A stretch of 64,000 nucleotides of DNA from Pomphorhynchus laevis (Eukaryota; Acanthocephala; Palaeacanthocephala; Echinorhynchida; Pomphorhynchidae), in contig WNNJ02002909.1 in the NCBI GenBank assembly GCA_012934845.2, positions 1 to 64,000 on the forward strand, read 5' to 3'. The position numbers and the translations under genes are program-made. Below the pieces are notes generated by a model. It did not search any database. It was not told the DNA's origin and saw only the letters and a list, made by a program, of their open reading frames with translations. Numbering within the stretch: position 1 is the first letter of the stretch; each line of letters opens with the position of its first letter. Of this stretch, positions 31,442 through 40,644 are shown piece after piece.

Positions 31442-32223
31442 TCATGCACATTCCAATCCGACCACAAATGGGTAAAGCCAAACAACGCGATCAAGGTGCC
31501 TACCGATTGCGCTATGATCGGCCTTGAAAACGTTAAGCTCTATGTGACAAGTGTTTATGAAAGACAGAACGAACGGAAAACGAATTAACATACTGCAATG
31601 GTCACTATTCCCTATAGATTGTATGTAGTCAATATTTATCGGTAGATCATGGTTAGACAAACATAAATCTAAGAGACTTCTAGAAGAGCCTCTGAATCGA
31701 GTGTCTTGATTTACGTACTGAAAGTAATTCAGCTCGTTTAATAAATCGAGTAGTTCAGAAGATTCCCAATCACAGCCGCTCAAACGGGAATAAGTAGACC
31801 AGTCTATACGTGGCATTTTAAAGTCGCCAAGTAAGATTAAGTTTTCGTAAGAGGCAAACCGTTCTAAATCTTTCCTGAGGCGTTTGGTGGATGCCATAGG
31901 ACTTCTGTACACAAGTTAAATGACAACAGATGAATCAGGGTTTTCGAAACGACACCATAGGGATTGGTAACTAATCTCCTAATTATCGTGATATAGGACA
32001 CGGATGTAATACTATCTCGCGCGTATATGACTACACCGCCACCTCTGACATTAACACGATCACAACGGTATGAGCTGTAACCGGGAATTGCAATTTCTGA
32101 GTCATCAATGTTAGAATTCAACCAAGATTCACTGAATGCCAGGATACTAGCATTACTATCTTCAGCAAGTAGCGAAACCTCTACCATTTTTGGGAGGATA
32201 CTTTGAACATTAGAATATAACAC
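31442..32223 (-). pseudogene. CR1-A ORF2 endonuclease domain
   Basis: MLYSNVQSILPKMVEVSLLA, ILAFSESWLNSNIDDSEIAI, YRCDRVNVRGGGVVIYARDS, NLILLGDFKMPRIDWSTY, SRSLLDLCLSNHDLP and SIGNSDHCSMLIRFPF cover the APE nuclease in order, with one frameshift near 31,900. DFN reads DFK in this copy. It lies directly after ORF1 and precedes the RT start. Confidence 0.75.
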
Positions 32224-32354
32224 ATTTATAAATTTTTCACAATAGGTATCTGGTATATTGGTTACATATGGACTTTTGTTATTCCTTTGATAGGTGCGAC
32301 GCAGCTCGAGAGGTCGAATGCATGTGAAATTTTGTCGTGTGAGGGTAACATTGT

Positions 32355-33119
32355 CTAGAACACACGAGGGCGGCGTTGCACTACTTGAAAATTTTGAATC
32401 CTAAGATTTCGCTCCCCACTGTTGAGTCTTTTATGAAGCTCAGTCTTAGCCAGCTTTAACTTTTCTCTATCTGACGGGTCTAGGTCTCTAAGAAATCTAA
32501 TGCCAGTACCACTAAGTCTATAAGATTTTCTTAATAAAACATTAACGTACTCTTTGTCACTGAATACTATTTTTAATAAGCGAGGTTTCACATTTGTATC
32601 ATCAGATTTGCCTATGCGAAAGAGGGAGACTACTTTCAAAGATGTTATAAATTAAGAATCACAATCAGATAATACACATCCCAATATGGACCTAACTTTA
32701 TCGAGGTCATCATTCAACCTATGTTGATTGTTTATTGCTGACGACTCTACAATATTGGCCGTTATTATAGCTCTATCTCGTGAAATCAACGGTCGCTTTC
32801 GGGACCCATCTAAATGGACATTTGTATTACGATAGTTCACTTTAACGGGTTTGTCTATGGAGGTGTATCGATTATTACTACTATCATCTGTACAATTTCG
32901 CTCGTTGCTCTCCTCTATAAATGACCTAGATATGATGTCATCCCCACTTTGAGCACTGGACTCTGGTTCGAGTCCTTTCGATACCGACTCAACAACTGAT
33001 GCTGAAACATCCACCGGAAATTGTAAAAGCTGGTTATCTTTAGGTGTCCTCGGTAGAATTTCTTCTACACAATTTCCCTCGTCGGTTTTATTTTCTGCAC
33101 AATTTAACATATCATTCAA
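32355..33119 (-). pseudogene. CR1-A ORF1 with one in-frame stop
   Basis: The frame starts MNDMLNCAENKTDEG and has an acidic, Ser-rich N-terminal part. RPLISRDRAIITANIVESSA, LDKVRSILGCVLS, the block PRLLKIVFSDKEYV, RFLRDLDPSDREKL and GERNLRIQNFQVVQRR follow. A single TAA near 32,652 divides it; the frame is the same on both sides. The C-terminal half recurs at 45,940-46,220 and 52,430-52,763 and in LINE-B. The zinc motif found at the N-terminus of related copies is not seen. Confidence 0.7.
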
Positions 33120-33164
33120 TTTACACTGATGTATATTAGATCACTTATGTATATTAGATCTCAA

Positions 33165-33690
33165 ACTTTCTTTAAGGTCTATAATAATAACTGATAATAA
33201 TAAATGATTATGTTCATAATAATGAGAGAGATTTATTTACACCTCGTTGCATCTCAGCATTTGGTGATAAAATTTTTTTCATAATAATAACAAAATCATG
33301 TTCTTCGAATGTAATGATTATGGAATAATTTTGTTCACATGGAATGATTTTGGTTACATCAAATGATTTTATTCACATAATAATTTTGTTCATTCGAAAT
33401 AATTCGGTTCCCATTAAATACGATTATGGAATAATTTTGTGCCATAGAATGATTTTGTTCACACGATATGATTTTGTTCACATAAAATGATTGTTTTTAT
33501 ATTTTTCGAAAATTACACATTTCACGGTTACCCGGAAATAGGCCCAGTAATAAAATTAATAATATTATTAGATAAACACTAAAAATTACGATGCAGTCCA
33601 ACGTTGAATTGGATGCCCTCGTGTGGAGCGATCACCCCGAATGCAGGCAGAAGTCATCTTAGCGAGGGCGAAACCGATTATGTTCATAAT
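33165..33690. repeat. Repeat-rich spacer with 19-bp array and an orphan RLE-1 3' tail
   Basis: 33,280-33,500 holds the second plus-strand array of TTCACAYRAAATGATTTTG units, parallel to the one at 27,570. At 33,525-33,545 the string GGTTACCCGGAAATAGGCCC is, on the minus strand, the 3' hairpin tail of the RLE-1 LINEs, here without coding sequence in front. Nothing coding is evident. Confidence 0.6.
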
Positions 33691-33699
33691 AATAACTGA

Positions 33700-34255
33700 T
33701 TTTTTTAATGTGGAAAGTTTTTACAATAATACAATTTTTTTTCAACGATAGTTCCCCGCAAATGGGTCTTTACTCTAAATAGTGCTTAATTTTGAGCACA
33801 TGCTCTGCGTGCCATCTGCGAAGTCGTGCTTACCGATTTTAGAATTGCAAAGCTGATACGTCTTCGAATGTTAGTAATGCAATCCGCATATATTAGTTTA
33901 CGATTGTATGCGACTTTTCGTGCTGCATTACGTGGTAATTTGTCAAGTTCTACCCTAATGCCTGATGCCGTCGAAATTATTGCTGGAATTAATACTTCTG
34001 CCTCTACAACGTGGATTCTCTGCGTATTTCGCACTTTTTCAGCCAGCGTGATATTCGAATGATGATCTGGGCTTAAATTGGTAGTATGAAAGAGCCAAAT
34101 GATTAAACACGCAAACGTCGATGTACGACCGCTCCACTACACTCTCTTTAAAGTCCGTGCATACAAGGTCCATACGTGCTGATATGTCCCGAGTTGTTGA
34201 ACCTGACATAAATTTTATATAAGGCATCATTAAGCGATCTTTTGGATCACTAGAG
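33700..34255 (-). mobile_element. RLE-type LINE 3' fragment (nuclease domain)
   Basis: Minus frames give TTRDISARMDLVCTDFKESV, ERSYIDVCVFN and FEYHAG, then EVLIPAIISTASGI and RRRISFAILKSVST. These are the PD-(D/E)XK-like core and C-terminus of the RLE-1 protein. The 3' tail motif is at 33,751-33,768. The fragment differs enough from the other copies to be a diverged subfamily. Its 5' side is cut at a CR1 fragment of opposite strand. Confidence 0.72.
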
Positions 34256-34259
34256 GCAT

Positions 34260-34790
34260 GTAGCTTCAGAATAATATACAAGGCCCTCATCGAATCTCGA
34301 ATGCTATACGCATCTCCCGCAGCGTATCCACATCTGTGCAAGAACATTGTGTCTTACGAATCAATTCTCCGGTCGGCTACCCGTCTTGTTCCCACTGTCA
34401 AAGACCTGCCGTTTGACCAGAAGTTAGAAATCCTAGGTGTTTCAACGGTTTGTGAAAGTTTGGTAAAAGCTGATCTTATGCTGGTATGGAGGGCAATTTT
34501 ATCGCCCACTCATCCCCTCAACTTCATGTTTTGCCTACGCAACTCCGAGAAATTACGTGGACATCAACTAACGCTCAAACATCGTAGAAAAGTCCATCGA
34601 CACTATCAGGATATCGGAGATCGAGTAATTAACAGTTGGAACAGACTCCCGTCATCAGCAATTGAATGCCGGAACATCCGAGAATTTCGGCGTGCGCTGA
34701 ACAGTGTAATTTGGCTGAACATTGAGATCCAGCCAAACGAGCAACCGCTCATCGGCTGTTGTATACTAATAATAATTTTTTTAGAATAAT
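34260..34790 (+). mobile_element. CR1-A LINE, 5'-truncated 3' end
   Basis: The open frame ALIESRMLYASPAAYPHLCK, ILRSATRLVPTVKDLPFDQK, EKLRGHQLTLKHRRKV, INSWNRLPSSAIE is the C-terminus of CR1 ORF2, almost identical to the minus copy at 17,006-17,308. The tail runs through GAGCAACCGCTCATCGGC to TACTAATAATAA. The RLE-1 copy starts immediately after, tail to tail. Confidence 0.85.
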
Positions 34791-34794
34791 AACT

Positions 34795-37700
34795 TTATTG
34801 AAAAAGAAAAGTAAATTTTACAGAAATTAGGTTCCCGTAAACGGGCCTATAAATGAGATTTATTGTCAGGAAAGATTGGATGTCTTCTACTTGATCGCGG
34901 CATTCGCAGACATAGTGAAGAAGACATAATTAGACTTCGAGCACAGCGCAAAACTCGCTGTGGTGGGTTGTCATAAGATTAATAGGTTTGGAACAGCTGG
35001 AACGTGGCGAGCGTAAGCATGCGGAAACTGATCGTGCGATTTCAAAACTGATGTCTCGTTTCATCTTTATGGCTAGATCAGGATAAGAACGCGTTGACCG
35101 ATGCGTCAGTTTTGAAGCCGTGGTTTTGATTAATCTTTCCGCTTCTATGCCCATTCCTCCCGAAGTGGAGAAAATAAGAGGTATGAAAGATCCTCGTTCA
35201 ACTAGCGCAATCCGTTCACTGTATTTGGCTTTCTTGCGACTCTCGTTGTATTCGAAAACAGACTCAGGCTTCCTTGATATGTTCGATTGAGCAGGTGCAG
35301 CAAATACATTAACATCAAAAAATGTTCGCTCAAATCGACTACCGTATAGCCCGGAACAAACTATGTCAAGACGCGCGCTTGGATCACGGGTTGTTGTTCG
35401 TTCGAAAGTAATATTTTCAGGAACCTCGGTTAGCTGAGGTTCGCAAGCTACGCCGTGAGATATGCGGCTAAGATAGTGTGAGATGATGTCGCGGACTGCA
35501 TTATGCCGGATCGAAGGCAAAGCACCTCGTCTACATGATAAGGAATGAGCCACACTGACTCGAGTGCCGCGAATGCAGTTGCTAACTCCAATCTTAGGAT
35601 CAGTATGTCCATACCTTGCGTTCAAAGCATCCCTGAATTCGTTAGAAGAAAGATAAAAATTTTCATGCTTGAGCGGAAGCGCACTTAACCACGAAGAAGC
35701 TCCACTGCGAGCAGCATGCGCGATCAGATTACTGGTTGCGGGTATCGCTAAGATCGGAATTTTAGAGAGGCGTTCTTGGTGCGATAGTGATCGTAGTGTC
35801 TTGATTTCGCTAAGCATAGTTTTCTGCCTCTCTCTTAGGCTATCGCCACCTGAACCAGAATTATAGGTTGAAATTAGCATGTTTGAGGATTTGCCTTCAA
35901 GTGTGGCTATGGTTGCAGGGTTCGCGATACCAATACCTCCAAATTTTAAAGGAGAGCACAATATTGACTTCCAGTCTTCATCGAGGTCCCAGGACACGAA
36001 GTTTGGGAGAAGCTGTGTGGTTAAGGTGTGTGACAGATCCGACCAGATAGTGGCTGAACAGTCGCAGGTGCGCATTATATGTGTCCACTTAAATTGGACG
36101 GAGTTGATTAATCCTGCAAAAGCGACATGCGGATCTACCTTGGCAACATAATCGAGACGTTGCAGCATTGTGGTCCATGTAGACAGAAGTTTTGCGGTTG
36201 CTGCATTTACAAAATCGTTGGACCCGACTGGACTGCCGAGAATGATGATTCCATCGGTGGAAGTTTTTATTTCGGGGTCGGGGAGGTTCGATTGATCAAT
36301 ATGAAGGTGTGATAGGAGGTGAGACTTACGTGTGTTTACGAAATAGCCATACTTTGGTCCATCGGTATGAAGCACTTCCCATACCTGTTTCAAAACGTCA
36401 GTGGTCCCAATAAAGTTGGCGTCATCTGCATACCATTTTTGGAAGACCGACGGAACTTTGCGTTGAATTGCTTTTATCAAAGGGAGAGAGGTCAGGGCGA
36501 AGCCAGCCATCGCAAAAGGATCGCCCTGGGTGAAACCTTCGGTGGAGTATAAGCTTTGACTTCCCACAATGAGTTGTGCAGGGTTTGCGTAGACATTACA
36601 AAGAGCCCGAGAAAGCGACGGGCATACGAAATCTATGTTGTGTAATGCCACCGCTCTGTTTGTTCGGTTGAAAGCATTTGAAGCATCGATTGACAAAATA
36701 CAGTGGTCGTCGTGACGGTTAAACTCATCTCTAAGTGTGCTGATGGCGACTTCGATACCGCCTTTCTGAGAAGCCCCCAATTGAACGGACCCAGCAACGT
36801 CCTGAATGTCATTTCGAACAATATCTAGAATGGCCCGGCTTATAATGCGTCTGACAGTATTGCAAATACCTATGGGGCGGATTCCTCCTGACTTTTTCTC
36901 TAAAGCAACCAGACGGCAAGCGGTGAAAGCATCTAAAGTTCCTGGAGTGAGTGGTTCTGTTGCGACGAAGATAGCGAATTTGGCAAGTGCTTTGGCTAGG
37001 CTGAGTGAATTCGAATCAAAATCTGTCAGCATGTGAAGCCATGAGCGAGCATCAATTCCGGACGGACCCGAGCTTCCTTTGGTTTTTTTACTCGATCTGA
37101 TAATGTGTGTTTCGTCCAGAGCATAGAACCGGCTGAGATGATGTACTTTGGATCCAGGGAACGGGGTAGTCAAGAGGGTATCTGGGTCAGCTTGATGTGC
37201 CTCGGGGTGTAAGTCTTGAAGCATTGATATTACTGAAGTGCCATCAATGATATGTTGTGGATGCAGGGCTTTTGTTTCAATCGTGTCTTCTAGCACAGTC
37301 GAGCTGGCTCTTATTTGGCCCTTTGTTACTAGGCCTTGATAACGTTTAACCCAGCTACTTGGTGGAAGAGGCTTGCGGGATCCGAAATTACTTTGCAGAT
37401 ACAAAGCTTCGTTATAAAGAGTTTCGTAATCTTTATTTTGCCAACTGACTAATCTTCGCTCGAGAGTCTTGCGAATCAGCGAGATTTTTCTGGATGGTAT
37501 TCTTTGCAAAATACAGTGAGAGAAGACCGTTGTTTTCTGTAGTAGTGTCCGAGTGTCGGCATGGGCTTCTGAGGATTCCCAATATAAATTGGCCAGGATC
37601 TCGACTATTTTGTGACTGGCGGAACAACGTGGCAATTCTATTAGGTTAGGTCTCCAATGAATTACTGCGTTAAATAAGTCGGTTATTGATTTAGGGGTGC

Positions 37701-37835
37701 TGGGTATTTCCTCGTTGAGAAAGTCATTCTGACAAGCATCCGTCTGTTGATTATCAAGTTGCGTGATGGATTAAATTGTAGCGTCGATATTAGAGGTTTT
37801 GTTTCTGCATCTCGGTGCGCGGCAGTTAAAGCATA
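34795..37835 (-). mobile_element. RLE-type LINE, family RLE-1, copy 1 (best preserved)
   Basis: The element runs from a cut inside the N-terminal Cys-rich domain (near 37,835) to its 3' tail. The tail has the hairpin motif GGCCCGTTTACGGGAACC (34,847-34,830, minus) and AATAAA (34,799-34,794). Only a single in-frame TAA at 37,773-37,771 interrupts the frame. The 3' end abuts the 3' end of a plus-strand CR1 copy. It is one of five RLE-1 or RLE-1-like pieces in the window, all on the minus strand. Confidence 0.88.
34930..37770 (-). CDS. RLE-1 retrotransposon protein: RT plus restriction-like endonuclease
   Basis: The open frame of 946 codons lies after the TAA; no ATG marks its start, because the true N-terminus is upstream and cut. 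In residues counted from 37,635: the pre-RT block SSGPSGIDARSWL at 188-200, GGIRPIGIC at 250-258, motif A SIDASNAFN at 315-323, motif B FTQGDPFAMAG at 368-378, motif C YADD at 402-405, and a thumb with GSPVGS. The C-terminal nuclease starts near 673: C..G...HSLSC, RHNAVRD at 709-715, ARLDIVCSG, FFDVNVF, FIPLIFSTSGGMG and ISFEIARSVSACLR. It copies its RNA at a site cut by its own PD-(D/E)XK-like nuclease. R2, R4 and Utopia are relatives by architecture; I cannot fix the clade. Confidence 0.88.
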   Translation of the reverse strand, partial: SITQLDNQQTDACQNDFLNEEIPSTPKSITDLFNAVIHWRPNLIELPRCSASHKIVEILANLYWESSEAHADTRTLLQKTTVFSHCILQRIPSRKISLIRKTLERRLVSWQNKDYETLYNEALYLQSNFGSRKPLPPSSWVKRYQGLVTKGQIRASSTVLEDTIETKALHPQHIIDGTSVISMLQDLHPEAHQADPDTLLTTPFPGSKVHHLSRFYALDETHIIRSSKKTKGSSGPSGIDARSWLHMLTDFDSNSLSLAKALAKFAIFVATEPLTPGTLDAFTACRLVALEKKSGGIRPIGICNTVRRIISRAILDIVRNDIQDVAGSVQLGASQKGGIEVAISTLRDEFNRHDDHCILSIDASNAFNRTNRAVALHNIDFVCPSLSRALCNVYANPAQLIVGSQSLYSTEGFTQGDPFAMAGFALTSLPLIKAIQRKVPSVFQKWYADDANFIGTTDVLKQVWEVLHTDGPKYGYFVNTRKSHLLSHLHIDQSNLPDPEIKTSTDGIIILGSPVGSNDFVNAATAKLLSTWTTMLQRLDYVAKVDPHVAFAGLINSVQFKWTHIMRTCDCSATIWSDLSHTLTTQLLPNFVSWDLDEDWKSILCSPLKFGGIGIANPATIATLEGKSSNMLISTYNSGSGGDSLRERQKTMLSEIKTLRSLSHQERLSKIPILAIPATSNLIAHAARSGASSWLSALPLKHENFYLSSNEFRDALNARYGHTDPKIGVSNCIRGTRVSVAHSLSCRRGALPSIRHNAVRDIISHYLSRISHGVACEPQLTEVPENITFERTTTRDPSARLDIVCSGLYGSRFERTFFDVNVFAAPAQSNISRKPESVFEYNESRKKAKYSERIALVERGSFIPLIFSTSGGMGIEAERLIKTTASKLTHRSTRSYPDLAIKMKRDISFEIARSVSACLRSPRSSCSKPINLMTTHHSEFCAVLEV

Positions 37836-38100
37836 TCTTATAATAAGATAAGGCATATCTTAGTATATCTTATTATATTAGATCTTATCATATCTTATTA
37901 TATTATTATCTTATAATAAGTTAAAGCATATCTTAAAATTGATCTTGATCTTAAAATTCAAGATACACTGTCGTGCCAGGATGTTCAAATTTGATATATT
38001 ATTTTTTATTTCAATTGTGACCCGTTAGGTATTGTTCTACTGTTGCCCATTAGGGGACTTTGAAAGTCTTTGTTTATTTGATTTACAATAAATATTTTTT
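37836..38100. other. AT-rich spacer with ATATCTTA repeats
   Basis: Direct and inverted copies of CATATCTTATTATA dominate 37,840-37,930. GTTAAAGCATATCTTA occurs at both edges, about 92 bp apart. Near 38,025-38,060 the string GACCCGTTAGG..CCCATTAGGGG weakly resembles the RLE-1 tail hairpin. No gene. Confidence 0.55.
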
Positions 38101-38104
38101 TATA

Positions 38105-39310
38105 TCTTATACTAATAATAATAATCTCCAACTGGTTGCAACTCCATTTCCTTTTCAACCTTATGGAATGATTCACTTAAAACAGATGCTAAGGTGTCTT
38201 TAATTGCGTTATGTCTTACAATTGTTCCACCGCCAACTCTACATGATAGAGCATGCTCCACACTTAGTTGTGATCCGCAAGAGCAAATACCCCCAAATCT
38301 ACCATATTCAAGTCAATATCGTATAGCAATCGAGTCTCTAAACTGTTGATTGTTTAAGTAAAATCCAGTAGAAGCTTGAGGTCTTGCCGTTAGCCACGTA
38401 GATGATCCTCTATATGAAGCATAATCAACAACATGTTTCAATCTATCAGATGCTTGTTTTAAAATGTCCTTTCTGCTTCACCTGTTGATTTCTTCCTTTC
38501 TCGTTTTCTCGTATACAATGCAAAATTTTTTCCTATGTTACTTTTAATTCATCCGGATCCTGTTCAAGTAAATTCGATATTGATAAAGTCTTTGAAACTT
38601 CGAATTCTTCTAAATTGTGTTTTGTTGAATCTCTAATGCCTAAACCTACATAACGTATGGGCAGCCGTATCATTTTCTGAAGAGTATCGTCTAATGCATT
38701 GACGCTGATAATTTGTTCTTTAAATATTTTTATCTCTTCCGATAGTTTTTGAAACCATATTTCTTCTGTTCTGATTGTTCGTTGAATATAAGTCCATTGT
38801 AACTGAATCGCCTGTGAAAAAAGTGTATATGCTACATATCCATAAGTCTCCACAACTTCACTTATTAATTTAACGTGTTCCTGTCATGCATTACTTTCTC
38901 TTTAACTTGTTTTTCAATATATATTTCCTTTCCTATATAGCTTCCAAGCAGTTTGATACCACGATCTGTCACGGAAACATTTTTTCTACGAAATATTTAT
39001 TGTCTTCCTTCGAAGTCCAGTCATTTATTAACAGAAAGCATTTAGGAGCATTGACATAAAAGCCATAATGTGGTCCGATTAACTTTAATATCCTCCATAT
39101 CAAAGTAAGATCACATATGTTACCTACTGTTACCTACAAATGTAGCATTATCTGCATACCATATTTGATTGATCTGAGGTACAATGTTTTGGATATGTTC
39201 AATAAAAGGCAAGGTAGCTGCAGCAAACGCCGCCATCCCGGTTGGCTTTTGCTCAGCACCGGTAGATACTGCAGAAGCCTTGGCTAAATCTTCATCGAAC
39301 CCCTTCATGG
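38105..39310 (-). mobile_element. RLE-type LINE fragment, diverged RLE-1 relative
   Basis: The RT part at 39,120-39,308 has MAAFAAATLPFIEHI after a decayed motif B and WYADNATFVGN at motif C. A gap with the frame at 38,533-38,853 (LQWTYIQRTIRTEEIWFQKL, PIRYVGLGIRD) covers the thumb. Then come ARPQASTGFYL and NNQQFRDS, and CSCGSQLSVEHALSC with RHNAIKDTL, which start the nuclease. The remainder is missing at about 38,105. Several frameshifts are present. Motif C reads YADN rather than YADD. Confidence 0.72.
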
Positions 39311-39329
39311 GTTTGGGTTTTAATATCCG

Positions 39330-40298
39330 TTTTTCATTATAGAAAAAGATGAGCTAACTTACCCACACTGCAGCAGATGTCACAAATGGGGGCACTGGGC
39401 CTCCAGCTGTAGTGGGACCCCAACATGCGGGGTTTGCAGTTCAGCTTCCTGTCAAACTCTACTATCGAACGACCGATGGTGCCCCCCATCCTGTTCGAAC
39501 TATGGGGGAGTCATCCTGCCTGGGGTAGGATATGGAGTATGTTCAAAGAATATAGAATCCTGTTCATCAAACCGGTCAAACCTTCTACTTATTCGCAAGT
39601 GCCCGCTCCGCGAATGGATGACTCTGAGATATTACGTACGATGGACGTTAAATTATAAGTTTCCCATCGCAAACTTGAAAATCTAATTCTTATGGCTTTG
39701 GGTGTAGTGAATACTCATCCTACGCTACCTGTTTCGGCAGTTCTTCCGGAGTCGAAGAACAGGGGGCTTCGGCCCATACTGTCGACCGCTTAAGATCGGT
39801 AAAATGCTGAGTGGCAAACAGCATAGGGGAAATGAAGACGCTGTCTAGGGGCAAGTACCGACCCCGGATGGGGCTAGTGGCGGGAAGGGTAACCATCCTG
39901 CACTTAGCTCTGTCTAGGTAGGCAACCCATCATCCAACTAATCTATCACAATGCAGAGCACTCGTGAGCCTTTTTCACTAAATGTAATTCAGTGGAATTC
40001 GGGAGGTGTTTCTGCCCTTAGACTTTTACCTGGTAGAGATGCAGGTGTTATAGTCCTTCAGGAGACGCAGTATATCCGTCTTCCCCGGGACATTACTTGA
40101 TTTATCCCAAAGCATATCTGTTCCCACTATACTCCGTACATAACCCCACCTCACTCCCCTTCATCTCAAGGAACTGAGATGAAGAGGAGAACAGAACTGG
40201 TCGTTGGATCAATGCAGCACTTCACAGAGCTAGGAACGGTTATCTTATTCACAAACCCCCATCCCCTACCTTTCATTGCACATCGACAAATTCTACCC
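39330..40298 (+). mobile_element. I-type LINE copy 3, first part (ORF1 end, ORF2 start)
   Basis: DELTYPHCSRCHKWGHWASS starts within the first zinc knuckle. The ORF1 tail then runs on with shifts to about 39,950. ORF2 starts near 39,952 with an EPFSLNVIQWNSGG stretch and GVIVLQETQYIRL. Most of the endonuclease is deleted. At the deletion, TTCATCTCA and TGAGATGAA form a foldback (40,161-40,184). The segment resumes with TGRWINAALHRARNGYLIH and ends at CAAATTCTA, followed by foreign sequence with a SINE. Confidence 0.75.
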
Positions 40299-40344
40299 AT
40301 GGCGAGAGGCGATCGGGCTTAATTATCTCTTTATTATTATTTAT

Positions 40345-40521
40345 TAATAATGAAGAGTGGTCCCGCTTCATCATCGAGTGCCTCTACGTCTTTCGACAAC
40401 GCGATCTTGTGGCTTTGACGTGTGCTTGCAGATAAGTCAATAGAGAGGGCATGCTCGAGGTTTGAACCATGTACATAGAGTTTGCAACGCACACGCTTTC
40501 ACCATTCGGCCACGCGGAGGC
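40345..40521 (-). mobile_element. tRNA-derived SINE
   Basis: On the minus strand the element starts GCCTCCGCG and has an A box TGGCCGAATGG (40,512-40,502) and a B box GGTTCAAACCT (40,468-40,458), 33 bp apart. That is an internal RNA polymerase III promoter of tRNA type. The head resembles a tRNA-Ser or -Leu D arm. A body of about 100 bp unrelated to tRNA follows, then a tail of (TAA/TTA)-type repeats. It lies between two pieces of an I-type LINE. The exact ends are uncertain because the tail merges with AT-rich flanks. Confidence 0.68.
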
Positions 40522-40644
40522 TAATTATTAATAATAACCAAGATAACTGGAACATATCAAATGCCAATAATATGTAAATCTTATGTAAATCATAAGATTT
40601 ATTCATAGATACCACAATCGTATTTGTACAAATCAATGCAGTTA

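Larger units (their letters stand above)
30690..33160 (-). mobile_element. CR1-A LINE, 3'-truncated, minus strand
   Basis: From right to left: leader with TCTCAAACTTTCTTTAAGG (33,160), ORF1 (33,119-32,355), APE endonuclease (32,223-31,442), and the beginning of the RT (31,115-30,690). The RT shows CHSAGPDGLPSILL, VYKKGDRS and NFRPVSLTCICCKVLERL, and stops there where it meets the I-type fragment. The catalytic motifs A-D are absent. Frames are mostly open, so the copy is fairly young but clearly cut. Confidence 0.82.

Noticed and set aside
35669-36552. Several plus-strand frames of 60-90 codons
   Set aside because: They are antisense to the intact RLE-1 protein, whose motifs run through all of this segment.
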